Assembly: GCA_041645435.1 (NCBI GenBank)
Contig: JBAZQB010000004.1
Coordinates: forward strand, 365,627 to 429,626
Direction of reading: 5' to 3'
DNA from: Methanoregula sp.
GTDB lineage: Archaea; Halobacteriota; Methanomicrobia; Methanomicrobiales; Methanospirillaceae
Length of the DNA: 64,000 bases
Shown here one piece after another: positions 17,802 to 26,508 of the stretch (position 1 is the first letter of the stretch; each line of letters starts with the position of its first letter). The notes beneath the pieces are model-generated. The model was not told where the DNA came from. It was given only the letters and a program-made list of their open reading frames with translations, and did no database searches. Made by a program: the position numbers and the translations under genes.

Positions 17802-18281
17802 TTAGGTGCTGGTCTTAATCCATGAAAGATTTTCGAGACTGCCAGAGGTAATATTCTTGAAACTATGGACCTGGAATTTCCAGAGTCCCGGCACCATACC
17901 AACTGGATTATTAATCTTTAAATCAATCCTCCCGTCAATTCTGCCATCCGATCCATCAGTAAAAGGGCCAAGGGTTTTGTCCGGGGTAATGACCGATAAT
18001 GAAAGCGGATCGGCCAGATCGCCGCTATAGAGTGAGACAATGATATAGGGGGTGTCAGCAGACACGTATTTTGAGAACAATGCGGTATGTTCCTGGTGCC
18101 CGGTCCGGTTTGTTGCTGACAGGAGCCCGGTCATCCCGCTTTGCATGGATTGATCCAAAGGATTGTCTGTAATCGCAGTTGCACAGTACCTGCCAGGGGC
18201 CTGTAGAGGACCCGGGGAAGCAACCGCGAGGACGAGCACTGCACCGGCACAAAGCAGCACGGCAATCCACAGGACTTTCAT
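17802..18281 (-). CDS. Secreted or membrane protein of unknown function
   Basis: A protein of about 159 residues starting MKVLWIAVLLCAG, a clear signal peptide or anchor, followed by an extracellular part rich in Thr, Ser and Asp that ends with a beta-sandwich-like SGLWKF-type region. In-frame codons extend upstream to an ATG at 18359, but that start would lie inside the conserved promoter element 18349-18380 and would give a charged leader, so I prefer 18281. It is divergent from the beta-propeller gene and 42 bases upstream of the winged-helix gene in the same direction, so the two may be co-transcribed. I recognise no family. Confidence 0.55.
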   Translation of the reverse strand: MKVLWIAVLLCAGAVLVLAVASPGPLQAPGRYCATAITDNPLDQSMQSGMTGLLSATNRTGHQEHTALFSKYVSADTPYIIVSLYSGDLADPLSLSVITPDKTLGPFTDGSDGRIDGRIDLKINNPVGMVPGLWKFQVHSFKNITSGSLENLSWIKTST

Positions 18282-18348
18282 ATAAAGAGCTGCTCCCATG
18301 AATGATATCAGTGTTATCGTTTGTCTGCGGTCGAGTCTTTTTTTCGAT

Positions 18349-18380
18349 ATGTAGAGCATTTGCTCATAAATCGTTTATAT
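18349..18380 (+). promoter_or_regulatory. Conserved promoter element with inverted repeat, copy 1
   Basis: The stretch ATGTAGAGCATTTGCTCATA and its continuation ATCGTTTATAT match the copy at 20795-20825 at nearly every base. It contains a perfect inverted repeat GAGCA-TT-TGCTC and ends in a TATA-like TTTATAT. It lies about 70-100 bases upstream of the beta-propeller gene, in the divergent interval with the secreted-protein gene. Confidence 0.65.
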
Positions 18381-18447
18381 AGACGGGGCATTTTTCTGAC
18401 CATACAAATCCCGGTCGTGGTCGTTTCGCGATCGGAGGTGATCATGT

Positions 18448-20691
18448 ATGGTACCAAAAAACACAATCGTTCTGATCCTGTCAGGCATTATCTCCGGCAT
18501 CATCCTTGCATACCTGGTGATGACCGCATTCTCGCTGCAAATGGGGGAAACCAGTAGTAGCCAACTACCGATCCAACCCGCTCTACAGCAAAAAGTCATG
18601 CCCGGCGCTGAAGAACCACTACAGTTCTCGTCACAGGAGGATGCCCGGGCATTTCTCAGAACACATACTGAGGGGTATGATGAACCGCAGCTCCTGACAG
18701 ACGTAACCGGCCCTGTGGATACCCGCGAATGGTCCACGGCAAACGGGACCCGCACCTGGAGGTTCGATGTCGATACATCGACTTTCAAACCTGATGAGTA
18801 TATCGTCACGGCAGATGCAATCCTGCAACAAGCGACCGGCACCGCCCTCTTCAATGTTCTTGATTCGCCGCAGGGAAGGATCTCACAGCGGGCGCAGGGA
18901 CTCCAGCCGATACCCGTCACCGGGAAATATTTCATCACCATCAACCCTATCGGCGACCGGTATGTGGGTGAGAAGTTCACCATCACCGGGCGGACCAACC
19001 TCGCGGCAGATGACGAGATGCTTGTGCAGGTCTATTCTTCCTCCTTCAAGCCAACCCAGAAGAGCCAGAGCGGGGAGTTTTCCGGTTCGACCGGGACCAT
19101 CCGGGCATCGTCATCCTCGCAACCGGCACCGGTATCAATGACAGCCCCGGCACCGGAAACGAACCGGGAATATTCCACCACCAATGTCCAGGTAAAGGAT
19201 GTGGACGAGGCGGATATCATCAAGACTGACGGGACATACCTCTATGTCGTTACCGGCAATCACGTCCATATCCTTCACGCATATCCTGCTAATACCGCAG
19301 AAATTATCTCGACCTTACAGTTTTCCGGATCCCCACAGTCATTGTACTTGCACGGGGACCGGCTCGTTCTGATCAGTTCTGAGTATAAACCACGTACCTT
19401 CATGAATTGCCCGCCCGGCGCCTGCGGCAACACCATGCCAACCGTCCAGAAGACACGGGTATTTGTCTATTCGATAAAGGATCCGGCCCATCCGGCACTC
19501 CAGCGCGAGATGGAGATGGATGGAGCGTATAAGGACACCCGCATGATCGGCTCAATGCTCTATTTCGTCACGACGGATTACATCGACCTGTATGCCGATG
19601 ATGTGGCCTTTCCGGAGATCTATGACAGCCGGAGGGGTTCATCGGTTCCCCCGGTCTATTATTTCGATAAAAAAGACCGGGAGTATTCCTTAACAACCGT
19701 CGGGGCTGTTGATATCATTGCGGGTGATCCGATAAAAGCAAAAACATTCCTTATCGGATCGGCCGGAACCCTATACGTGTCACCGGACCGCTTGTATATT
19801 GCGATCGCTTCGCCCGGAGATTACCGCACCCCGGATAAAACCGACCTGTATGCCTTTGCGCTGAACGATGGCCTGATATCCTTTGCAGCACGCGGAACGG
19901 TTGACGGGACGTTGCTCAACCAGTTCTCAATGGATGAATACGAAGGAAACCTGCGGATTGCGACAACCGTTCAGGACCGGGGCGGCCCGCGGAACACCCG
20001 GTTCAGCAAGGTATCGGTCCTGGATAACCATATGAGCATCATGGGCTCGGTGGATAATCTCGCGCCCGGCGAGCGGATCTATGCTGCACGGTTCATGGGA
20101 GACCGGTTGTACCTGGTGACATTCCGGGAGACCGATCCGCTTTTTGTCATTGATCTCTCGGACCCGGCGCGTCCGATGGTACTGGGTGAACTGCATATTC
20201 CTGGCTACTCCAGTTACTTGCACCCTTATGACGCCACTCATCTCATCGGTGTCGGAAAGCAATCGACATGGGGCGGCCTGAAACTGGCACTTTTTGATGT
20301 TGCCGATGTGCACAATCCGCGACTGATCGATGAGGAGAAAATGGGCGGATACGGAAGCGATTCCGAGATACTCACGGATCACAAGGCCTTCCTGTTCGAC
20401 CGGGAAAAGGATCTCCTTGTCCTGCCCGTTCATCTCGTGGAAGATGCAACGTCTGTGAATGGCTGGCGTCATTCAATCTGGGGCGGGGCATATGTATTTG
20501 GCGTAGATCCGGACAACGGTTTCACCCGGAAAGGGACGGTCGTGCATTACCGGGATACGAACGGATCCTACCATGAAGTAAAACGTGCGCTCTATATCGA
20601 AGATACGCTCTATACCATGTCACAGGACAAAATTGTCATGAGCGATTTACGAAATGCCACACGCTTGATCGGTGCTGTCGGGTTGAGATAG
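18448..20691 (+). CDS. Secreted or anchored beta-propeller domain protein
   Basis: A 747-residue protein with an N-terminal membrane anchor (residues 5-28), an extracellular linker domain, and from about residue 245 a beta-propeller. The propeller begins at the diagnostic NVQVKDVDEADIIKTDGTYLYV, which marks the archaeal and bacterial family of secreted C-terminal beta-propeller proteins. Repeated blade-like segments (for example GDRLYLVTFRETDPLFVIDL) follow to the end. The biochemical role is unknown; propellers usually bind ligands or proteins at the cell surface. A copy of the conserved upstream element (18349-18380) precedes it, and a long T tract follows the stop. Confidence 0.8.
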   Translation: MVPKNTIVLILSGIISGIILAYLVMTAFSLQMGETSSSQLPIQPALQQKVMPGAEEPLQFSSQEDARAFLRTHTEGYDEPQLLTDVTGPVDTREWSTANGTRTWRFDVDTSTFKPDEYIVTADAILQQATGTALFNVLDSPQGRISQRAQGLQPIPVTGKYFITINPIGDRYVGEKFTITGRTNLAADDEMLVQVYSSSFKPTQKSQSGEFSGSTGTIRASSSSQPAPVSMTAPAPETNREYSTTNVQVKDVDEADIIKTDGTYLYVVTGNHVHILHAYPANTAEIISTLQFSGSPQSLYLHGDRLVLISSEYKPRTFMNCPPGACGNTMPTVQKTRVFVYSIKDPAHPALQREMEMDGAYKDTRMIGSMLYFVTTDYIDLYADDVAFPEIYDSRRGSSVPPVYYFDKKDREYSLTTVGAVDIIAGDPIKAKTFLIGSAGTLYVSPDRLYIAIASPGDYRTPDKTDLYAFALNDGLISFAARGTVDGTLLNQFSMDEYEGNLRIATTVQDRGGPRNTRFSKVSVLDNHMSIMGSVDNLAPGERIYAARFMGDRLYLVTFRETDPLFVIDLSDPARPMVLGELHIPGYSSYLHPYDATHLIGVGKQSTWGGLKLALFDVADVHNPRLIDEEKMGGYGSDSEILTDHKAFLFDREKDLLVLPVHLVEDATSVNGWRHSIWGGAYVFGVDPDNGFTRKGTVVHYRDTNGSYHEVKRALYIEDTLYTMSQDKIVMSDLRNATRLIGAVGLR

Positions 20692-20698
20692 GCGCATA

Positions 20699-20713
20699 TT
20701 TTTTTCTTTTTTT
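20699..20713 (+). terminator. Oligo-T terminator after beta-propeller gene
   Basis: Two runs of seven T separated by one C directly follow the stop codon, a typical archaeal termination signal. Confidence 0.55.
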
Positions 20714-20794
20714 AGTCCGGGTACCTGAGTTCACGTTTCATTTAATGAATTACCGTGGGGTATTTTGTTCGCAACCACACGGTCTTTTCCCAAC

Positions 20795-20825
20795 ATGTAG
20801 AGAATTTGCTCATAAGTCGTTTAAA
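20795..20825 (+). promoter_or_regulatory. Conserved promoter element, copy 2
   Basis: The sequence ATGTAGAGAATTTGCTCATA and its continuation AGTCGTTTAAAT differ from copy 1 at three to four positions. The inverted repeat is imperfect (GAGAATTTGCTC). The distance to the downstream start codon (about 100 bases) is the same as at copy 1. Confidence 0.65.
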
Positions 20826-20897
20826 TGCAAGAATTAAATCTTCTGACGTAAGCATCTGGTGAACATTTCACCGGTGTCAGGATAAGAGGTTAAAAAA

Positions 20898-21452
20898 ATG
20901 GCAACAGAAAGAAAAGGATCGAACAACAGCATGGGGAAAAAACCATGGATATCCATCGCAACAATCGCAGGTATGATTATTGTGGTGGTAATTGCGCTCG
21001 TGTATTTTTGGGGCGGCAATGGGGAAACAACGAGCCTCCCATCACCCGGTTTATCTCCAGTGCAGTCATCATCAGTGCAGGGAATACCAGTGTCCGCTGT
21101 CAGGGCGTCGTCCCAGCAGCCGGGGGTCCTGACTTATGGTGTCGCCCCGGAAAGTATCTATGAACCCACACAGGTCGTAATACCGGTAAAAGGGATCTTT
21201 ATTAAGGTCAGCTACCGCGGCGGGTATGAAGGGTCATACACTTCCGGGAGTGAGACGCAGGAGATCCACAATTCGGGAGAGCGGCTGTTTGAGATCGAAC
21301 ACCCGGGCACTTCAGTATCAGTCTCGTTTAAAAAACAGGATAATTCCGCAAAACAGGCACTGGTTGTCGAGGTCTGGAAGGATGGTAGCATGATAAAAAC
21401 AGCATCTACTTCCCTCCCGTCGGGTGAAATCAATATCAACGGGGATATATAG
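20898..21452 (+). CDS. Membrane-anchored extracellular protein, unknown function
   Basis: A 184-residue protein. A short charged N-terminus precedes one membrane segment (about residues 20-41, WISIATIAGMIIVVVIALVYF); then come a Ser/Pro-rich linker and a C-terminal beta-rich domain (about residues 95-180) with SYRGGYEGSYTSG and ALVVEVWKDGSMI. It resembles small extracellular domains of methanogen proteins of unknown role. It shares the conserved upstream element with the beta-propeller gene just before it, so the two are probably expressed together though from separate promoters. Confidence 0.6.
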   Translation: MATERKGSNNSMGKKPWISIATIAGMIIVVVIALVYFWGGNGETTSLPSPGLSPVQSSSVQGIPVSAVRASSQQPGVLTYGVAPESIYEPTQVVIPVKGIFIKVSYRGGYEGSYTSGSETQEIHNSGERLFEIEHPGTSVSVSFKKQDNSAKQALVVEVWKDGSMIKTASTSLPSGEININGDI

Positions 21453-21479
21453 GCCTGCAGACACAATCCGTCAGGTTCA

Positions 21480-21611
21480 ATGCATATACCGGACAACCGC
21501 ATAATCAATCGCAATAGTGTGAGGGTAGGACAAGCGGGATCAACGGGCAAATTCCCATTTGATGACCGGGACTATGCCACAAGTCCAGCAAAAATCGCGA
21601 GTGCATGGTGA
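21480..21611 (+). CDS. Possible 43-residue upstream small protein
   Basis: An ATG at 21480 opens 43 codons ending at TGA 21609-21611, six bases before the preferred moxR start. The product ends KFPFDDRDYATSP then AKIASAW. The closeness to moxR would allow translational coupling. The ribosome-binding site is weak and no family is recognised, so it may be chance. Confidence 0.25.
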   Translation: MHIPDNRIINRNSVRVGQAGSTGKFPFDDRDYATSPAKIASAW

Positions 21612-21616
21612 CAGAG

Positions 21617-22603
21617 ATGAATGCAGAAATTTCCCAACTGACCGATCAGGCAAAAATGTTTGCTGCGGAACTAAATGCGCTCCAGGGCGAGATGATGAGC
21701 GTCGTTGTCGGGCAGGAAGACGTTATCGACCGGCTCATCATCGCATTGTGTGCGGACGGGCACGTTCTTTTAGAAGGAGTGCCGGGCATTGCAAAGACGC
21801 TTATGATCCGCACACTCTCGCAGTGCATAGATTGCAGTTTTGTCAGGCTCCAGTTCACGCCGGATCTCCTTCCCGCCGATATCATGGGGACGAAAATCTT
21901 CAACCAGAAGGATGCCAGCTTCTCTACTATCCGGGGTCCGATCTTTGCACATTTTGTCCTTGCCGATGAGATCAACCGTGCACCCCCGAAGGTGCAGTCC
22001 GCCCTGTTAGAGGCAATGCAGGAGAAGCAGGTGACCATCCAGGGTGAGACACACCCGCTTGCTCACCCGTTCTTTGTGCTTGCCACCCAGAACCCTATCG
22101 AATCAGAGGGCACTTATCCCCTCCCGGAGGCTCAGGTCGACCGGTTTATGTTCAAGGTACTGATGACCTACCCGGATAAAGAAGACGAGGTCAGGATTCT
22201 CGACCGGTTCACTGAAGGTACAACCATCACCCCAAAAAAGGTGATGAGTGTAGAAAAGATCCTCGCCATCCAGTCATTCACAAGAAGCCTTTACGCGGAT
22301 GCTGCTATCAAGCACTATGTCACGGAGCTCGTGGATGCCACCCGTCACCCGGCTGCCTATGCCATAGACACGGCAAAGTACGTTGCCTATGGTGCATCCC
22401 CGCGTGCGTCTATCAGCCTGATCCTCGGTGCCAAGGCCCGGGCCCTGCTGGCCGGCCGGGGTTTTGTGCTCCCCGAGGATGTCAAAGCGGTGGCACACGA
22501 TGTGCTCCGGCACCGAATCATCCTGACGTATGAGGGTGAGGCAGAAGGTGTGACGCCGGATGCGATCATCGATCGAATTCTCCAGAGAGTAACGGTGCCG
22601 TAA
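21617..22603 (+). CDS. MoxR-family AAA+ ATPase
   Basis: About 328 residues of MoxR-type AAA+ ATPase. Walker A is GVPGIAKT near residue 55, Walker B FVLADEINRAPP near 112, and sensor residues lie in FVLATQNPIESEGTYPLPEAQVDRF. These ATPases act with VWA-domain proteins as chaperone-like systems that assemble or activate complexes. The ATG at 21617 is chosen because GGTGAC at 21607-21612 makes a ribosome-binding site for it; an in-frame ATG at 21605 has none. It heads an operon with the DUF58, VWA and BatD-like genes that follow. Confidence 0.9.
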   Translation: MNAEISQLTDQAKMFAAELNALQGEMMSVVVGQEDVIDRLIIALCADGHVLLEGVPGIAKTLMIRTLSQCIDCSFVRLQFTPDLLPADIMGTKIFNQKDASFSTIRGPIFAHFVLADEINRAPPKVQSALLEAMQEKQVTIQGETHPLAHPFFVLATQNPIESEGTYPLPEAQVDRFMFKVLMTYPDKEDEVRILDRFTEGTTITPKKVMSVEKILAIQSFTRSLYADAAIKHYVTELVDATRHPAAYAIDTAKYVAYGASPRASISLILGAKARALLAGRGFVLPEDVKAVAHDVLRHRIILTYEGEAEGVTPDAIIDRILQRVTVP

Positions 22604-22652
22604 GGACTGCCATGACCACGGGAGCAGGCTGCACGGATAAGGGGGTGACCAC

Positions 22653-23546
22653 ATGGAAAACAGAACCGACCTGATCCGCCAGCTCAAAAAGATTGAGATC
22701 ACCACCAATGCGCTGGTGGAAGGGCTCCAGTCGGGGCTCCACCACTCACTCTTCAAAGGCCATGGGGTCGAGTTTGCCGAGATCCGGGAGTACGTGCCCG
22801 GAGATGATGTCCGCACCATTGACTGGAAAGTCACTGCCCGGTACAACCGCCCGTTTATCAAGGAATATACCGAGGAGCGCGACCAGACCTTTTACTTTGT
22901 CGTAGATATATCAGGATCCGGCACGTTTGGTTCAGAGATCTCCAAACAGAAGAAGATGCTTGAAGTGACCGCGAGCCTTGCCTTTGCAGCACTGCGGAAT
23001 AACGACCGTATCGGCCTCTGCCTTTTCTCGGACCGGGTGGAAAAGTTCCTGCCGGCAAAACGGGGGAAAAAACACCTTGTCTCGATCCTCAATACCTTAA
23101 TCGATTATAAGGCAGTCTCGATCAAGACCGATCTATCAGTCGCAGCAAGGTTCCTTGGCACGATCCTTATGCGAAAAAGTTCGGTGATTATCCTGTCGGA
23201 TTTCGTATCGCCGGATTTTCTGGGGGCGCTCAAGGCCCTCCGCAGGCGCCACGAAGTCATCGCAGTCCGTGTTACAGATGTGCGGGAACAGGAGCTGCCC
23301 GATTTCGGAACCCTGGCACTTGAGGATTCCGAGACCGGGGAACAGGTTCTCGTGGACACGTCCGATGCTGGCTTTCGCACGAGATATTCAGCACTCGTTG
23401 AAGAAGCGGAAAGGACACTCACTGCCGGCCTTTCCCGGGCGGGAATCGGCAATGTATCACTCCTGACAACAGATCCCTACGATATCCCGTTGCAGCAGTT
23501 CTTCCGGGGCATGAAGAGGAGGCGGAACCATGGCAGGATTCTATAA
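22653..23546 (+). CDS. DUF58 domain protein
   Basis: A 297-residue cytoplasmic protein with the DUF58 signature VPGDDVRTIDWKVTARYNRPFIKEYTEERD split around residues 48-75, followed by a VWA-like fold (YFVVDISGSGTF contains the DxSxS metal-site sequence, and IILSDF follows later). DUF58 proteins are the regular partners of MoxR ATPases. It has a good ribosome-binding site (GGGGGTGACC) and overlaps the following VWA gene by 17 nt. Confidence 0.88.
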   Translation: MENRTDLIRQLKKIEITTNALVEGLQSGLHHSLFKGHGVEFAEIREYVPGDDVRTIDWKVTARYNRPFIKEYTEERDQTFYFVVDISGSGTFGSEISKQKKMLEVTASLAFAALRNNDRIGLCLFSDRVEKFLPAKRGKKHLVSILNTLIDYKAVSIKTDLSVAARFLGTILMRKSSVIILSDFVSPDFLGALKALRRRHEVIAVRVTDVREQELPDFGTLALEDSETGEQVLVDTSDAGFRTRYSALVEEAERTLTAGLSRAGIGNVSLLTTDPYDIPLQQFFRGMKRRRNHGRIL

Positions 23547-24480
23547 CCCAGTCTGGCTCTGGGGACTTGTTCTTATACCTGTCCTGGCCGCAGCCTATCA
23601 CTTTGTACTTAAGAAAAAGAAACGGGAAGCGCTCGTCTTTTCCAACATTGCATTTGTAAAATCTGCTCTCGGAGACAAACAGAAATCCCGGCGTGCTCAC
23701 CTGCTCTTTGCAATCGTCCTCGCTGCCATTGCCCTGCTGTTTATCGGTCTTGCAGACCCCCACATCCCCCTTGATCAGGCTAAAGAAGGGGTCAATGTCG
23801 TCCTTGCCATTGACGATTCCGGGAGCATGCAGGCCAGCGATTACCCGCCCACCCGGCTCGAAGCAGCCAAGAATGCGGCCGACACGCTTATCAAAAACCT
23901 CGAGCCGTCCGATAATGCCGGCGTTGTGATCTTCGAGTCCGGCGCAACTACTGCGGCGTACCTGAGCCCCGACAAGGACCGGGTCCGGCAGAAACTCGGG
24001 TCTATTACACCAAAACCGGGACAGACCGCAATCGGCGACGGCCTCATGCTTGCGATCGACATGGCCCGATCAATACCGAACAAAAAAAGCGTGGTAATCC
24101 TGCTCTCGGATGGCGTAAACAACACCGGCATGGTTACCGTTGACGAAGCGGTCGCAGTTGCACAGGACGCCAATATCCAGGTCTTCACTGTGGGGCTGGG
24201 ATCGTCACAACCGGTGGTGATCGGGTATGACTGGCTGGGCAAACCGCAGAATGCCGAGCTCGACGAGGCAACCCTGAAGTCGGTTGCAGAAAAGACCGGG
24301 GGCAGGTACTTCAAATCTGTAGATGGACAGACATTGTCTGAAATTTATACCGGACTGAATAAGGTGATTGTCCGCGAACCGGAAGAGACGAGCATCAGGG
24401 ACTTCTTTATTGGCGGGGCACTCATCCTCATCCTCATCGAGCTCTTTCTGCGGTATGGGCGGGGGCGGATCATCCAATGA
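23530..24480 (+). CDS. VWA-domain membrane protein, BatA-like
   Basis: A 316-residue protein with two N-terminal membrane segments (about residues 5-22 and 55-75), a von Willebrand factor A domain with the MIDAS sequence AIDDSGSMQ near residue 98 and VVILLSDGVNNTG near 188, and a C-terminal membrane segment (residues 290-310). This is the BatA layout. The domain would bind a partner through a metal ion under control of the MoxR ATPase. It overlaps both neighbours (17 nt and 4 nt), so the operon is tightly coupled. Confidence 0.88.
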   Translation: MAGFYNPVWLWGLVLIPVLAAAYHFVLKKKKREALVFSNIAFVKSALGDKQKSRRAHLLFAIVLAAIALLFIGLADPHIPLDQAKEGVNVVLAIDDSGSMQASDYPPTRLEAAKNAADTLIKNLEPSDNAGVVIFESGATTAAYLSPDKDRVRQKLGSITPKPGQTAIGDGLMLAIDMARSIPNKKSVVILLSDGVNNTGMVTVDEAVAVAQDANIQVFTVGLGSSQPVVIGYDWLGKPQNAELDEATLKSVAEKTGGRYFKSVDGQTLSEIYTGLNKVIVREPEETSIRDFFIGGALILILIELFLRYGRGRIIQ

Positions 24481-26009
24481 GTTGCAAGGTCCTGTTTGCG
24501 TTTCTCTTGCTCTGTCTCATCGTCCCGACAGCTCTTGCCGCAGATATCACATTCACCGCAGGCCAGCAGGACTATTATTTCCTGACCGGGCAACCCGTGG
24601 AGATCCCGCTTGCGGTGACCAGCAGTTATCCGGATGAGATGCCCGGGACCGTCCGTTTCTCCACCGATATGCAACTCCAGAAGACCGGTGTTGTGATGAT
24701 CAGCACCCAGAACCGGGTCTTCACCCAGACGATCCCGACCGGCCAGTCATTCTTAAACCTCACGATGGCCCCCTCACAGGTGTCCCGGGATTACAAGGTG
24801 CATGTATCGTTCTATCATGTGGCCCCGTTCCCGGTCAATACGAGCCTGCCGGAGTTCTTCGTCCACATTGTATCAGACTCCGGCCTCATGAAAAATTCCA
24901 CCGTATTTCTGGAAAGCACCAGCCGGCCGGAGAGCGGAGAGATCCCGTCGGCAAGTTCTGTTAGTATGGTGGAGCAGACGGTGAGCACCCGGCAGCAGAT
25001 GGGATCTGACAGCACAGGGCAGCAATCAATTGCGAGTGGCCAGCCGCAAATGGATACGGAAGCTGCCCGACAGCAGCAACAGCGCGAGAAGGAGAAGCGG
25101 GAGCGGGAACAATCGGAGTTTGACGGGCGGCTCGGAACAGATCCGCTGTTTATGGCAGTGAACGACAGTCTTGGTGCCGAAGGCTTCACCCGTCAGACAT
25201 TGGATTCACAGCCGGCAGGTAATGATACTGGTACGTTCTCAATGGTGTACCGGAAAGGAGCGGAAGACCAGGTCATCGTGCAGGGTTCAATGCAGGGCGG
25301 GGTCGTCCCTTCGGTGCGCGAGGTGGCGAATACTGCGATCACCGCTGACCCTGCACTGGACGCCGATATGACATTCCAGTCCTTTGCCCGGACACTTGCA
25401 GAGCAGGAGTATGATCATAAGGAGACTTCCATCAACCGCACGCTCTCCAGTGCAATGGCGAATATCACGTATGCCACATCCGATGGAAAAAAAGCGTACA
25501 TGAATGCGACCACGAAAGACAACCGTGTTGTGCAGGTGACTCTGGATCTGGAGACCGGGCCGGCCGGCTTTCCGCGTGTCCCCGTCCTTATGCTGGCGAT
25601 AGTAATCCTTACGATCTTCGGAGGGTACGTGTACTGGAGATACAAGCGACGCGTGCTTCCGGCACCCGATGCCCGGGCCGGCTTACCGACGCTGTACTTT
25701 GACCATCGAAAAGAGGCAGAGCAGCTCCTTAACGATGCCGAGCGGGCATCTAACCAGCACCGTTACTCCGATGCGTACAGCCAGGCAGGCCGGGCCCTCA
25801 GGGTATTCCTGTCGTACGAGTACGGGAACAAGGACGAAGTTACCACAACGGAAATTGTGTCGCTCCTCCGCACTTCTGGCCGTGATGTCAGGAACATTGA
25901 AGGTATGCTCTGGCTGTGTGATGAGGTGGTTTTTGCCACACGGGAGCCGGATGCCGCAGAATTTTTATCCATGATCCAACAGATACGGCAAATTATCGCC
26001 TCATCTTGA
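24477..26009 (+). CDS. Membrane protein of the MoxR operon, BatD-like role
   Basis: A 510-residue protein. A signal peptide (residues 1-21) is followed by extracellular beta-rich domains, a Gln/Glu/Arg-rich stretch likely to be coiled coil near residues 190-215, a single membrane segment near 370-390 (VPVLMLAIVILTIFGGYVYW) and a helical cytoplasmic tail with TPR-like RASNQHRYSDAYSQAGRAL. Position and topology resemble BatD-type partners of VWA proteins, but I see no firm domain match. It starts within the stop of the BatA-like gene (ATGA overlap). The substrate of the system is unknown. Confidence 0.7.
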   Translation: MSCKVLFAFLLLCLIVPTALAADITFTAGQQDYYFLTGQPVEIPLAVTSSYPDEMPGTVRFSTDMQLQKTGVVMISTQNRVFTQTIPTGQSFLNLTMAPSQVSRDYKVHVSFYHVAPFPVNTSLPEFFVHIVSDSGLMKNSTVFLESTSRPESGEIPSASSVSMVEQTVSTRQQMGSDSTGQQSIASGQPQMDTEAARQQQQREKEKREREQSEFDGRLGTDPLFMAVNDSLGAEGFTRQTLDSQPAGNDTGTFSMVYRKGAEDQVIVQGSMQGGVVPSVREVANTAITADPALDADMTFQSFARTLAEQEYDHKETSINRTLSSAMANITYATSDGKKAYMNATTKDNRVVQVTLDLETGPAGFPRVPVLMLAIVILTIFGGYVYWRYKRRVLPAPDARAGLPTLYFDHRKEAEQLLNDAERASNQHRYSDAYSQAGRALRVFLSYEYGNKDEVTTTEIVSLLRTSGRDVRNIEGMLWLCDEVVFATREPDAAEFLSMIQQIRQIIASS

Positions 26010-26148
26010 CCGGAAATTATGCTGGGCTGATAATTATTTTATAAATAAGTCCGTTTCGTTGCCGACAATCTTTTTTATGAGAATCTGGAACAGGATTCCT
26101 TATGTTTCACCCCTATCCTTAAGATTCCGAAAATGTCATCTTTTCACC

Positions 26149-26379
26149 ATGCAGGACCCTGAAACAAAAGAGATGCTCGCTGACCTCATCTGGCTCAATG
26201 CGGTAATTGCCACAGAACTCATCCAGATTACCGAGAACACATCAGCAATTCTTCGTAAATCCCCGCCACCGGAGAGTTGCCTTGCCGAACATCATGAACT
26301 TAAGAAAACCGCGCTCCATATGGCAGAGAAGTACCGTCCGGCAACGGTGCTTGGCCAGCACCTGCTCAAACACCAGTAA
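26149..26379 (+). CDS. Small helical protein, unknown
   Basis: A 76-residue, mostly helical acidic protein (MQDPETKEMLADLIWLNAV at the start). An upstream in-frame extension to 26059 has an implausible basic composition, so the ATG at 26149 is preferred. It stands between the MoxR operon and the glycosyltransferase gene and I recognise no family. Confidence 0.5.
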   Translation: MQDPETKEMLADLIWLNAVIATELIQITENTSAILRKSPPPESCLAEHHELKKTALHMAEKYRPATVLGQHLLKHQ

Positions 26380-26508
26380 TGTTATTGGGACACTCTGCTC
26401 ACGGTTATAGTACAATATATCCTGACCGTACAAAAAGAGTTCGCACGTATACTCCATCCCGTCTGATACTTTACCTCTTACATCTTTGGTAACAGGAGCA
26501 AGCCCGTC

